This document shows positions 32,851 through 41,866 of a DNA stretch of 64,000 bases, piece by piece. Position numbers and translations under genes: made by a program. Positions within the stretch are counted from its first letter, which is position 1; every line of letters starts with the position of its first letter. The notes below the pieces were generated by a model, which made no database searches, was not told the DNA's origin, and saw only the letters and a list, made by a program, of their open reading frames with translations. Origin of the DNA: Streptomyces sp. QL37 (GTDB lineage: Bacteria; Actinomycetota; Actinomycetes; Streptomycetales; Streptomycetaceae); NCBI RefSeq assembly GCF_002941025.1, contig NZ_PTJS01000001.1:8455765-8519764 (forward strand), in the 5' to 3' direction.

Positions 32851-33939
32851 TCAGTTCTTCGCGGCGGCTTCGAAGGCGGCCTCCAGGCGCGGGACGTAGT
32901 CCGCGTAGGCCGGGCCCCAGCACCCGTAGGTGTGGCTGCCGTCGCACTGGGGGGACAGGGAGGCGCCGTTCCCGTAGTCGACCAGCCGGCTGGGGATGCC
33001 GAGCTGGTCCAAGCGGATCTTCACCGTGCGGGCGGCCGTCGCCGTGTTGGCGTCGATCAAGCCCTGATCCCCGGTGTAGAGGGTGACCTGGGTGTGCCTG
33101 AGCTTGGACAGGTTGGCCGGGGCGGCGGGGTCGTAGGCGTTCCAGAGGTGGTCCGCGCCCAGGACCGGGTAGGGCGAGCCGAACACGGCGTCGCTGTCGA
33201 CGTACGGGCCGTAGGTCGGGCAGCCCTGGCTGCTCGATGTGCTGAGCGCGCACCAGGCGCCGGGCAGGTCGAGCTCCGTGGCGAGTACGGCCGCGCGGAC
33301 CGTGGCCATGGAGAAGTCGATTCCGCCGGAGAGGGAGGAGGTGTGGCCGAAGAGGTCGGGTCTGGCCTGGGCGTAGTGGAGTGCGCCGGATCCGCCCATG
33401 GACAGCCCGGTGACTGCCCGGTGTTCGCGGTCGGGGAGGGTGCGCATGTTGGCGTCGATGTAGGGGACGACCTGTTCGAGGTGGAAGGTCTCCCAGTTGG
33501 CCGCCCCTACGGCGGTGTTCTGCATGTACCAGTCGGCGTACCAGCTCTTGAGGCCTCCGTCGGGGACCACGGTGATCATGGCGTCGGAGTGCAGGGCCGG
33601 GGCGGCGGCGGCATCGTCCACGTTGCCGCCGCCCCCATGGAGGAAGTACGTCACCGGCCATCGCCGGTCAGGGTCGTCGGCGTACCCGTTGGGCAGGAGG
33701 ATCCGGATACGGTGCGGGCCGGCCACCTCCGGTGTGGTGACGGTGATCGTCAAGTCGGTGCTGGAGCGTACTTCGGTGGCGTCCGCGACCTGGCTCAGGC
33801 CGAAGCCGTCCGTGAAGTCGATGCCGGGGACGGCCGGGGAGTTCGCCCAGGCGACCGGTCCCGAGGACATGGCCGGGAGCAGTGCCGCCGCGAACAGGAC
33901 GCCGGCGAGGCGACGGTGGCGGGCTGATGGAGGTCTCAA
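32851..33939 (-). CDS. Secreted alpha/beta-hydrolase esterase (antigen 85/esterase D-like)
   Basis: 362 residues with a signal peptide (LAGVLFAAALLPAMSS). The catalytic Ser sits in GLSMGG, the oxyanion region is YFLHGGGGNVDD, and the His is in the final SHTYGCW part; Cys pairs (WCALS/GCPTY) suggest disulfides. The start is a TTG at 33939, chosen because AAGGGAG lies eight bases upstream and no ATG occurs before the signal peptide. It is the first gene of a two-gene operon with the serine hydrolase. Acyl-ester cleavage or acyl transfer; substrate unknown. Confidence 0.88.
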   Translation of the reverse strand: MRPPSARHRRLAGVLFAAALLPAMSSGPVAWANSPAVPGIDFTDGFGLSQVADATEVRSSTDLTITVTTPEVAGPHRIRILLPNGYADDPDRRWPVTYFLHGGGGNVDDAAAAPALHSDAMITVVPDGGLKSWYADWYMQNTAVGAANWETFHLEQVVPYIDANMRTLPDREHRAVTGLSMGGSGALHYAQARPDLFGHTSSLSGGIDFSMATVRAAVLATELDLPGAWCALSTSSSQGCPTYGPYVDSDAVFGSPYPVLGADHLWNAYDPAAPANLSKLRHTQVTLYTGDQGLIDANTATAARTVKIRLDQLGIPSRLVDYGNGASLSPQCDGSHTYGCWGPAYADYVPRLEAAFEAAAKN

Positions 33940-34120
33940 ACCGGTACTCCCTTGTGCGAGGTGACCGGCTGGCCGCCGGCACGACCACGATGCGGCCCAC
34001 CGGGTTCCGAGAACAGGGCATGTGCAGGTCAGGGGGAGGTCATCTGAGACCGGTCATCCGTGACCGGTCGTCTCGATACGCTCGGGCGGTAGCGGCGCCC
34101 ATGGAAGGTGAGAGTCCGGA

Positions 34121-36652
34121 GTGACCAATGAGTTAGGCACGCGTATGCGTCAGCTGCGCAAACGCGCCTGCCTCACCCAGGAGCAGCTGGCGGAGCTGGC
34201 CGAGGTGAGCGTGAGCACGATCGGCCGGCTGGAGAACGGCAGGCTCCCCGAGCACCGGCTGAGGACGTTGCAGAGGGTGGCGGAAGTCCTGAACGTGGAG
34301 CCGGAGGAGTGGCAACGGCTTACCGCGACCCCGGACGGGACACAGCCGGCCCCCGCCCATCCAGCCGAGGCGCTGACACCCGCCGGGACGCGGGAGGAGT
34401 TGACTCCCGCTGCTCAGTCCGAGGCGCACGTACCGGCCGGTCAGCCGGGGGATCCGGCACCCGCCGTTCTCCCCCGGGCCCAGCCGGGGCCACCGCCACC
34501 GGCCGCGCAGTTCCCCGTCCCCGAGCCGGCCGTGCCGTCGCCGGCCGGCCCTCTCGTCGACGCCGCCGCCTCACTGGCCCGCGAGGTCGGCCGGCGTTGG
34601 CAGCGGGAGGAAAAACATCGTCGCGTCCACGACCCGTTCCCGCTGCCCGTGCGGTACCAGCCGGCTCCCGCCGCCCTGATGGACCGTCCGGAGAACATCC
34701 AGCGCCTGCAGCCGGGCGTCCCCGCCCGGGATCTGGACCTGAACGGCGACCTGCGGACTGTCGCCGACACCTATCGGAGTGTCGAGTCGCAGCGACTGGT
34801 CATTCTCGGTCGCGCCGGCTCCGGGAAGTCCATCCTGGCCATCAAGTTCGTCCTCGAGCTCCTCGCTGCCCCGAGTCCGCCCCGGCAGGTGCCGGTCATT
34901 CTCAGCATCGGATCCTGGGACCCACTGGCCATCACACCGCGAGACCTGCTGGTCGACCATCTTCTACGGGACCATCCGCATCTGGCCCGTACGACTCCCG
35001 AGGGTGCGACGCTGGCGGCCGAACTCGTCGACTCCGATCTGATCCTGCCCGTCCTGGACGGTTTCGACGAGCTCGCCGAAGCCCTGCGCGGCCCCGCGCT
35101 GGAGGCACTCAACGCCACAACCCACCCAGTGGTCCTGACCAGCCGACGGGACGAGTACGCCCGAGCGGTCCGCGACGTGCACGCGCCTCTGGTGCTGGCA
35201 GCCTGCATCGAACTCGCCGACCTGACCGTCGAGGATCTGGCCGCGTACCTGCCCCGGACCGACCGCCTCGGCGACTCCCTGGGCAACCGCGGTGCCACAG
35301 GCGTCTGGGGCGCCGTCCTGGACGAACTGCGGTGCCGTGACACCCCGGCGAGCAACCGGCTCGGACTGGTCCTGGGAACGCCCCTCATGGTCACCCTGGC
35401 GCGGACGATGTACAGCGAGGTGCCCGGCAACGATCCCGTCGAACTGCTTGACACCGCGCGCTTTCCCACCGGACGCCACCTCGAGGAACACCTGCTGGCG
35501 AACTTCGTGCCCACGGTCTACCGGCACCGCACCCCTGAACGTGCCGACCCCGCCCCCGGACAGCGCAACCGCGACCCTGACCAAGCCGAACGCTGGCTCG
35601 GCTACCTCGCCCACAGCCTGACCACCGGTACCCACGAGCGTCGAGACCTTGCCTGGTGGCGGCTCGGCGCGTCCGTACGGCTGCCGATGCGCATCCTGCA
35701 CACCGCACTGCTGGGCGGGCTATGCATGTTCGCGGCCAACTGGCTTGTGATACTTTTCGCCGTTTCCTTCGGGTACGCGCCCTCAGTGCAGACGTCGACG
35801 ATGCTCGAGGTGACGGTGTTCGGGCTCTGCTCCGCGGTCGTCTTCGGTCTCTCGCACTGTGCCCTGGCCGCGGTGGGCCGCACCGTGGCCGTTCCGACCC
35901 AGGTACGGCTCAGGCTGGCAGCCGTGGCCCCCGGGGTCGAGCACAGGCCGGTTCGTGAGATTCTCACGCGCTTCGGGGTCGGGCTGCTGGGCGGCTCCGT
36001 GCTGGGGGTCGCACATGCGTGGACGACCGCGATGTTTCGCGCGTTGGCCGGAACCTTGCCGGACGCGGAGCTGATCGGAGCGGCGATTCAGGACACGCTG
36101 GTTCTGGGACTGATCTTCGGTCTGACGGCCGGCTTGGCCTTCGGACTCGTCGCAGCCTTCGAAGCGCCCGTGGACATCGCCGCGGCGGCCACCCCGATGC
36201 GACTGCTGTCCGTCAACCGGTCAACCGCCACCCGGCAGTTCCTCGTGCTCGCTGCCGCTGTCACTGCCGGACTCGCTGTCTGCGGACATGTCGTCGTCGG
36301 CCTGCTCCAGCAGGTGCTGCCCTGGACACTGGTGTGGCCGCTGGACGCGGCTCTGCTCCTGGGGGCGGTAGGCGGGCTGGGAGGCTCGGCGGCGTACGTG
36401 CTCGCACTCACGGCGTGGGGGCAGTGGCTGACGGTGGCCCGGTTCTGGTTGCCGCTGACGCGCAGGCTGCCCTGGGACACCGCCGCCTTCCTGGACGACG
36501 CCTATCGCCGGGGGGTGCTCCGGCAAGCTGGTGCCGTGTACCAGTTCAGGCACATCCGACTGCAGCAACACCTCGCTCGCGTCCACAGCCGCTCCGGCCG
36601 GCCGCGTCACCCGCTGCGTGAAACCGGGCCCGAGGCGCCGCGCATCCGATGA
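34121..36652 (+). CDS. HTH-NACHT-transmembrane STAND NTPase
   Basis: 843 residues. XRE-type HTH at about 8-60 (MRQLRKRACLTQEQLAELAEVS), a Pro/Ala-rich linker to about 150, then NACHT NTPase: Walker A GRAGSGKS near 229-236, Walker B ILPVLDGFDEL near 308-317, sensor segment VVLTSRRDEY. The C-terminal part has about six membrane segments (from LLGGLCMFAANWLVI to ALLLGAVGGLGG) and ends with QAGAVYQFRHIRLQQHLA, the usual tail of actinobacterial NACHT membrane proteins. It resembles bacterial NLR-type signal switches, some of which act in phage defence; what it senses and does here is unknown. GTG start at 34121. Confidence 0.92.
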   Translation: MTNELGTRMRQLRKRACLTQEQLAELAEVSVSTIGRLENGRLPEHRLRTLQRVAEVLNVEPEEWQRLTATPDGTQPAPAHPAEALTPAGTREELTPAAQSEAHVPAGQPGDPAPAVLPRAQPGPPPPAAQFPVPEPAVPSPAGPLVDAAASLAREVGRRWQREEKHRRVHDPFPLPVRYQPAPAALMDRPENIQRLQPGVPARDLDLNGDLRTVADTYRSVESQRLVILGRAGSGKSILAIKFVLELLAAPSPPRQVPVILSIGSWDPLAITPRDLLVDHLLRDHPHLARTTPEGATLAAELVDSDLILPVLDGFDELAEALRGPALEALNATTHPVVLTSRRDEYARAVRDVHAPLVLAACIELADLTVEDLAAYLPRTDRLGDSLGNRGATGVWGAVLDELRCRDTPASNRLGLVLGTPLMVTLARTMYSEVPGNDPVELLDTARFPTGRHLEEHLLANFVPTVYRHRTPERADPAPGQRNRDPDQAERWLGYLAHSLTTGTHERRDLAWWRLGASVRLPMRILHTALLGGLCMFAANWLVILFAVSFGYAPSVQTSTMLEVTVFGLCSAVVFGLSHCALAAVGRTVAVPTQVRLRLAAVAPGVEHRPVREILTRFGVGLLGGSVLGVAHAWTTAMFRALAGTLPDAELIGAAIQDTLVLGLIFGLTAGLAFGLVAAFEAPVDIAAAATPMRLLSVNRSTATRQFLVLAAAVTAGLAVCGHVVVGLLQQVLPWTLVWPLDAALLLGAVGGLGGSAAYVLALTAWGQWLTVARFWLPLTRRLPWDTAAFLDDAYRRGVLRQAGAVYQFRHIRLQQHLARVHSRSGRPRHPLRETGPEAPRIR

Positions 36653-36904
36653 GAGGGCGTCGTCGGAAGACCGCTGAGGGACAGACCCGGAGGCCCGTGC
36701 GGGTCCGGTCGAGGTCAGGCCTCGACATCGACATCGCCATCGGCGCCGACCGGGGCGCGGTGATGGAGAAGGGTCGCCTCAGCGAACTCGGTCCACCTGA
36801 AGAAACGGCACACCGGTCCGGTGCCGGAGGAAGCGCGGCATGCCGCGCCCTCCAACGTCCTGCGGAGTGCGACGGTTCCGAGACGAGTCCCCACGGCTGC
36901 GCGC

Positions 36905-36941
36905 GTGCGGGCCCCGGCCTTCTCCGGGTCGGGGCCCGCAC
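36905..36941. terminator. Strong bidirectional terminator
   Basis: GTGCGGGCCCCG and CGGGGCCCGCAC form a 12-bp perfect stem with a 13-base loop, between the NACHT gene (+, ends 36652) and the tectonin gene (-, ends 36958). It lies 17 bases beyond the tectonin stop. The 300 bases between the NACHT gene and the hairpin show no gene. Confidence 0.8.
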
Positions 36942-36957
36942 TCACGGCGGAGCGGGG

Positions 36958-37668
36958 TCAGCTGGGCTGGTCGCCGGTGTACCGGTAGATGTCGCCGGCG
37001 CTGTTGACGTGCCACGCGGTGCCGTCGGCGCCTGCCGCGATGTCGGTGGCGTTGCCGGGGATCTTGATCCAGGGGTTGGCGCCGCTGGCGTCGTTGTTGG
37101 TGTACCGGTAGATGCTCCCGGCCGGATCGATGCCCCACACGTTGGTGCGGGAGCCCACCGCGATCCGCTTCAGGCTGCCCGCGACGTCCGCCCACGGGTC
37201 CGAGGGGTCCTGGTCACCGGTGTACCGGTAGACCCGGTTGCCGCTGTTGACGCCCCATACCGTGCCGTCCGCGGCGGCGCCGATGTCGCTCAGGGATCCG
37301 GGGATCTTGATCCACGGGTTGGCGTCGTGGTTCGTGTACCGGTAGATACCGCCGGCGGAGTCCACCCCCCATACGTTGGTCCGAGAGCCGGCGTCGATCC
37401 GGACCAGGCTGCCGTTGATGCCCAACCAGTTCGTCGTGGACTGGTCGCCGGTGTACCGGTAGATCTGGTTGCCGCTGTTGACGCCCCATACGGTGCCGTC
37501 CGCGGCGGCGCCGATGTCGCTGAGTCCTCCGGGGATGTTGATCCAGGGGCTGCCGTCGTAGTTGGTGTAACGGTAGATGGCGCTCGCCGAGTTCACGCCC
37601 CACACGGTTGTCCTGGATCCTGCCGAGATGGCCGAGAGACCGCCCGCGACCTTCACCCAATCCGCCAT
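36958..37668 (-). CDS. Tectonin (TECPR) beta-propeller lectin, cytosolic
   Basis: 236 residues made of six tandem repeats of 37-43 residues, each with the pattern W-x-x-I/V-x-G-x-L, then I-x-A-G/A-S/A-x-T-x-V-W-G-V-N/D-S-x-x-x-I-Y-R-Y-T. A six-bladed propeller is expected, as in fish-egg lectin and fungal tectonins that bind O-methylated sugars or lipopolysaccharide. No signal peptide or membrane segment, so it is cytosolic or released by lysis. Tectonin proteins in bacteria often serve in self/non-self interaction or as toxin binding parts. No partner gene is adjacent. Start ATG at 37668. Confidence 0.9.
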   Translation of the reverse strand: MADWVKVAGGLSAISAGSRTTVWGVNSASAIYRYTNYDGSPWINIPGGLSDIGAAADGTVWGVNSGNQIYRYTGDQSTTNWLGINGSLVRIDAGSRTNVWGVDSAGGIYRYTNHDANPWIKIPGSLSDIGAAADGTVWGVNSGNRVYRYTGDQDPSDPWADVAGSLKRIAVGSRTNVWGIDPAGSIYRYTNNDASGANPWIKIPGNATDIAAGADGTAWHVNSAGDIYRYTGDQPS

Positions 37669-38070
37669 GCCGAATCACCTTTCGTCGCACGGGATAACGC
37701 TCTGATTCTTGGCGCGGAGGCCGGTCCAGAAATCAGGTGAATGCTTGTCCTAATACCTAACGAGCCAGAAAGTCGACGTTTCGGCTTCCGGCGTCCTGAC
37801 GAGACCGGACAGTGGTGCGCCGGAGAGGGCCGATCCGACCGGAAAGGCTGTCCTCCCTGGGGGTTATCGACAAGATCGGTGCTTCGTGCGTTCCGCCCGG
37901 GATCGCTGCCGGCGTCCACGATCGTGCCGGGAAGGCGAGCAGCGCAGCCCGGTTCGCGAGCACGGAGCACGGGCGCCGTGTCGCTCAGGCGCCGGAGCCA
38001 CCACGACGAGTGAACTGGCCTCGCCACCCGTAATGGCGAGTGGCGGTCCACGCGCTGAGCCGTCCATGCA

Positions 38071-38220
38071 ACGAATGATCGAGCCGTGATCCACAACTTC
38101 AACGCCGACGGTTTCGGCTCGCTGTATCCGAAGTGTTCCGGCGGCCGCCCGAAGACGTTCACACTGGCCGAGCGGCGCGAGATCAAGAAGATCGCCAAGT
38201 CCAAGCCGACCGAGCAGGTG
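38071..38220 (+). mobile_element. Remnant of an IS630-family transposase
   Basis: The frame reads DRAVIHNFNADGFGSLYPKCSG, then GRPKTFTLAERREIKKIAKSKPTEQ, the HTH linker that follows the first HTH in streptomycete IS630 transposases; it then leaves the family frame. No DDE core remains. The surrounding 37669-38283 gap has no other recognisable gene. Confidence 0.75.
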
Positions 38221-38283
38221 TCCCCGGCCGACCCACGTCTTCAGCACCGCTGTACCGTTGTCCGCAGACGATCGGGGGATTGA

Positions 38284-38775
38284 GTGACGAGGTCCTTGCA
38301 CCTCAGCTGGGAACTGAGCGGCTCCGGCTGGGCGACGTGCAGGATCTGGGACGGCTCGATGAAGCACCGGGACATCGTCAGCTACTGCACAAACGCGCTC
38401 GCCGACTTGTTGAAAGGCGTGACGGGCCTCTACGGCCCCCATGGCATCCATCGGTTCTCGTTCGACCTCGAACCGGCGGAGGCGCGGTGGATTCTTCGTC
38501 GCCGAAACAGCGACGTGCACATCACGATCCGTCGCTTCCCGGACATGTCGACGAGCTTCGACGCACCGGATGGGAAGGGCACCCTCGTGTGGACGTCCAC
38601 ACGTCCTCGCACCTCCCTGGCACATGCGGTGCTGATGGCTGCCGAGAAGGTGCGGCGAACCCACGGCGAGGACGGCTACCTCCAGAAGTGGCAGCTGCAC
38701 GCCTTCCCCATCACCGAACTGGAGACCCTTCGACACCTGCACCTGGCAGCGGATGACTGCGCTCTCCAGCACTGA
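38284..38775 (+). CDS. Conserved hypothetical protein
   Basis: 163 residues from the GTG at 38284, with GGGGGA four bases upstream. Soluble, mixed alpha/beta, starting SLHLSWELSGSGWATCRIWDGS and ending in KWQLHAFPITELETLRHLHLA. I know similar unannotated Streptomyces proteins but no function. It starts directly after the IS630 remnant, whose insertion may have removed an upstream partner. Confidence 0.65.
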   Translation: MTRSLHLSWELSGSGWATCRIWDGSMKHRDIVSYCTNALADLLKGVTGLYGPHGIHRFSFDLEPAEARWILRRRNSDVHITIRRFPDMSTSFDAPDGKGTLVWTSTRPRTSLAHAVLMAAEKVRRTHGEDGYLQKWQLHAFPITELETLRHLHLAADDCALQH

Positions 38776-38799
38776 AACAAAGGCTGAGCCAGACCCCGG

Positions 38800-39230
38800 C
38801 ACGGTTCACGGTGGCCGGCCGCGCCGGGGCGGGCCTGGGTGGCCCAGCGGTCGGAGTCGGCGTGGAGGAGCAGCTCGCCGCACTCGGCGCTGGACCCGGC
38901 AGGCTGGACGTGCCCGGCGGGCCGCGGGGCAATCGTGGCCCACCGCTCGGGCAGGGAGCCACCGGCCACGGGGAGTTCCCATGCGCGCTCGGCCACCAGC
39001 GTGCTGATCGCCGCACCGAATCCCATCGGCTCGCGCCCCTCCCGCCGTCCCGGGCGGGCATCATGAGGGCATGCGCTGCGACTTCCGGTCAGGACCGGTC
39101 TTCCGGGCCTGCTCCATGGCCGCCCGCAGCGCGCCCCGGGCCAGATCGACACCCGTCGCTCCGGACTCCACCGGACGGGGATTCGTCACGGTCAGACCCC
39201 CAACCGGCGCCACGCGGTTGTCGCAGGTGC
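38800..39230 (-). pseudogene. Frameshifted DUF721 (DciA-like) protein
   Basis: From about 39230: TNPRPVESGATGVDLARGAL, RAAMEQARKTGPDRKSQRMPS and a stop. The rest of the family sequence continues in another frame: REPMGFGAAISTLVAERAWE, LPVAGGSLPERWATIAPRPAG and LHADSDRWATQARPG, then degenerates before the usual C-terminus. Small DUF721 proteins of this type occur on Streptomyces arms and plasmids; the family is named after DciA, the DnaB-associated protein. A frameshift and a corrupted C-terminus make it non-functional. Confidence 0.7.
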
Positions 39231-39274
39231 TGGGGACCCAGGTATGGCAGGAGTCTGCTCGGAGCCCCAGCGGA

Positions 39275-39399
39275 AGACTACGAGGCCGGAGCAGCACAAC
39301 GTCGAGCTGGCCTGCGAGTTGGAGGCAGCCCAGTCCGACCTCGATGCCGCGAGGGAAGCCAACTGGGATCTGACCAGAGCTCTGAACCAGCGCGGCTGA
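39275..39399 (+). pseudogene. C-terminal coiled-coil fragment, mobile-element type
   Basis: Frame ending RPEQHNVELACELEAAQSDL, DAAREANWDLTRALNQRG and a TGA at 39397-39399. The heptad pattern with a terminal AAREAN-x-x-L-T-x-x-LN resembles the C-terminus of DUF6262-type proteins encoded with TnpA/TnpB integrases, but that is tentative. No start codon or upstream part is visible. Confidence 0.35.
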
Positions 39400-39534
39400 A
39401 CGAACGGCCATGTCGGAACGTCTATCCGCTCTTCGGGACCAGACAGGGGGAGTGGTTATGCAGGGTGATGTCCATCCGGCTGGCACCCGTTCGGATGGGG
39501 CGCATGCCGGATGGCTGGTGGCCCTTGCTGTTTC

Positions 39535-39540
39535 TAGGCT
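39535..39540 (+). promoter_or_regulatory. -10 element of leaderless serine hydrolase gene
   Basis: TAGGCT ends six bases before the ATG at 39547. No ribosome binding site is present, so the transcript is probably leaderless. Confidence 0.5.
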
Positions 39541-39546
39541 CGGGCC

Positions 39547-40725
39547 ATGATCTCTCGTCGTTCGTGGTTATCAGCTGCGGTGTTGGCGCTGGCTGTGTCA
39601 TCTCTGCCGACCGTTGCGGTTTCGGCCGCGCCACGCCCTTCATCCGGTACGGCTTGGTCTGTGCAGCGTGACGCCGACGCGCTGCGGGATACCGGGGTCA
39701 CAGGAGTTGCGGTCCGCCTGGAGACTCCGCGCCGGACAGTCCTTGCCCACTCCGGGGTTGGGGATCTGGTCACTCGCCGCCCGGTTTCGAAGGACAGCTA
39801 CCTGCGTCTGGGCAGTACCACCAAGACGTTCGTCGCCACTGTCATGCTGCAACTGGTGGGCGAAAAACGGGTCTCCCTCGACCAGACAGTGGAGGAGTTG
39901 CTGCCTGGAGCCGTGTCCGGCGCTGGAAACGACGGTCGGACCATCACCCTCCGCGACCTGCTGCGGCACACCAGTGGCCTGTCCGACTACATCTCTGACG
40001 TCTTCCCCGACCCCAGTGCCCAGACCTACTTTGCCAACCGGTGGAGTGCCCATAAGCCCGAAGAGCTGGTGGAACTGGCCATGCGCCATGAACCTGCCTT
40101 CCCGGCGGGCACTCGTTGGGCGTACTCCAACACGAATTATGTGCTGGCCGGAATGATCATTGAGAAGATCACAGGACGCACCTGGGAACAGCAGGTCCAC
40201 GACCGCATCCTGCGCCCGCTAGGCCTGCAGCACACTGACACCCCCGGCACGTGGCCCATCCTTTCGTATCCGCATACGGCCAACTACCAGCAATTCGTCG
40301 TGAACGGCCCGATGGTCGACACCACAATCCCCTACCGTCCCTTCGACAGCGGGGCCGACGGATCCATGACCGGCACGGCCCGAGACCTCAACCGCTTCTT
40401 CGCCGCACTGGCAAGTGGACACCTGCTGAAGCCCGCCGAACTCGCCGCCATGCAGAACACTGTGCCGGTGCCGCAGGACAGCGGTCACCCAGAAGGCACC
40501 CGGGACGGCCTGGGCCTGTTCTTTACACCCCTGTCCTGCGGCGGCGGCTACCTCGGGCATGGAGGAAGCGGCTTCGGATATGTCATCCGAGCGGCGACAA
40601 CCCTGGACGGACGGCGCGCCATCACCGTCTCCGCGCACAGCCGCTCCGCGGACCCGCAGACCGCGGCCCGTCAGGAAAACGCACTGCGCAACCTCATCGA
40701 CCACGCCCTGTGCCGCACCACCTGA
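39547..40725 (+). CDS. Secreted serine hydrolase (DD-carboxypeptidase/beta-lactamase fold)
   Basis: 392 residues. Signal peptide SWLSAAVLALAVSSLPTVAVSA. Motifs STTK (SxxK), YSNTNY (YxN) and GHGGSG (HxG) mark a class C-like DD-peptidase or esterase. It is a diverged paralogue of the enzyme at 31632-32792. A TAGGCT -10 six bases upstream and absent ribosome binding site imply leaderless expression. No partner genes adjacent. Confidence 0.9.
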   Translation: MISRRSWLSAAVLALAVSSLPTVAVSAAPRPSSGTAWSVQRDADALRDTGVTGVAVRLETPRRTVLAHSGVGDLVTRRPVSKDSYLRLGSTTKTFVATVMLQLVGEKRVSLDQTVEELLPGAVSGAGNDGRTITLRDLLRHTSGLSDYISDVFPDPSAQTYFANRWSAHKPEELVELAMRHEPAFPAGTRWAYSNTNYVLAGMIIEKITGRTWEQQVHDRILRPLGLQHTDTPGTWPILSYPHTANYQQFVVNGPMVDTTIPYRPFDSGADGSMTGTARDLNRFFAALASGHLLKPAELAAMQNTVPVPQDSGHPEGTRDGLGLFFTPLSCGGGYLGHGGSGFGYVIRAATTLDGRRAITVSAHSRSADPQTAARQENALRNLIDHALCRTT

Positions 40726-41102
40726 ACGTCACGCAGCACCGCGGTGAAGCTCAGACCGTCCGTACCGAGCCAGGTGGCTGCGGCTTCCTCTTCGAGGGCT
40801 TCGACAGCCGCTGCAATCGCAAGTAGGGCCACAGGTGTTGCAGGCGATGGTGTCGATCGCACCCGCGCAGAGCCGCACAGAACGTCCTTCACTCGCCTCG
40901 CGCCACACGGTCACCCCCAGAGAATCTCCCGGACGGCGGCGATGGCAGCGAACTGGAGCTGAGGGGCCCGGCGCGGGTCCTGGTTGCTCCCCGGTTCGGA
41001 CGCCGTCTTCGACGCAGGCCCCAGCGGTGGAGCCCCGATGAACACACGGATCTTCGTCGCTAGAAGGCGGGCAGAGCCTTCTCCCTAGTGCTGCAACAAC
41101 TT
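40726..41102. other. Intergenic stretch, no gene seen
   Basis: About 380 bases. A minus-strand frame with LAIAAAVEALEEEAAATWLG is open over the hydrolase end but matches nothing I know. Probably decayed sequence. Confidence 0.4.
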
Positions 41103-41423
41103 TCAGCCCGCGAGAGCGTCTTCGAGGGTAGGGAAGAGCCGCAGTACGGTGTCGGCTCCGCCGATGTGGAACAGTCGGCCCACCGCGGGGGAGGGGGCGG
41201 CGATCCGCAGGTCGGTGCGGTGGTGGGTGGCGAGGATCAGGTGCAGGAACGTGGAGTCAGCGAAGGTGATGTTGCTGGCGTCCAGGACGACACCGCAGTG
41301 CTGGGCTATGGCCGTCTCGATCTCCGCTTCGAGGGGGGCGAGGGTGTTCAGATCGAGTTCCCCGCGCGGGGCGAGCACCGGTGGCGGTGCGGGGCGGGAA
41401 CGAGGGCGCTCGGGCAAGGTCAC
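41103..41423 (-). CDS. STAS-domain anti-sigma factor antagonist
   Basis: 106 residues of the STAS/SpoIIAA fold: LAPRGELDLNTLAPLEAEIE, VVLDASNITFADSTFLHLIL and the C-terminal FHIGGADTVLRLFPT. The FADST serine is in the position phosphorylated in SpoIIAA-type proteins by an RsbW-type kinase. GTG start at 41423, preceded by CATAAT six bases away, so possibly leaderless. The cognate kinase/sigma is not in the window. Confidence 0.9.
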   Translation of the reverse strand: MTLPERPRSRPAPPPVLAPRGELDLNTLAPLEAEIETAIAQHCGVVLDASNITFADSTFLHLILATHHRTDLRIAAPSPAVGRLFHIGGADTVLRLFPTLEDALAG

Positions 41424-41489
41424 CAGGTGATTATGTCCGCTTGAGCGCGTGGTAATTCTGACGATCCCTGACGGCAGTCATGCGGCCTC

Positions 41490-41665
41490 ACTCCAGCCCC
41501 CGGGCATGGCGAGCTCGTCGGCGGCGAGCTCGGTCCGTGAGTCTTGGAATTCCTGGGAATAGCCCCAGCTTGACGGCGCGTTCCTTGCCGTTGACGACCA
41601 CGGTTTCGATGTGGGCTCGCGGCACGGTCCCGGTGCCGTCCTTGCACTGCCCCACAGCGCCGGCA
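41490..41665 (-). pseudogene. Remnant of a helicase-associated (HA) domain
   Basis: One frame gives GTVPRAHIETVVVNGKERA and VKLGLF; another continues QEFQDSRTELAADELAMPGG. Combined they follow the C-terminal HA repeats of large Streptomyces DEAD/DEAH helicases (VPR-x-H-x-E, LG-x-x-L-x-N-x-K-x-RR-x-x-L-x-x-x-Q). Only one repeat, frameshifted, remains, so it is a relic. The 42-kb side (41666-41866) shows nothing further. Confidence 0.55.
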
Positions 41666-41866
41666 CTCCTCGCTCGAACGCCCGGTCTCTGCCGCAGCCT
41701 TCTTCATGGGGCCGGTGAGGCGGGCAGAGGTGGCAGCCCGAGACCTTGAAGCCGCTGCCGCTGCTCGGGAGCAGATGTCACAGCAAAGCGGTGTCAGGAT
41801 GGTCGAGTTCTGGATGGGGACGTCGGCGGTGTGCTGGGTCTCGTCGGTCCGGCTCCGCCGTCGTGA

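Noticed and set aside
36649..37740. 363-residue plus-strand frame overlapping the tectonin gene
   Set aside because: Its Gly/Val/Asp repeats mirror the tectonin repeats on the other strand.
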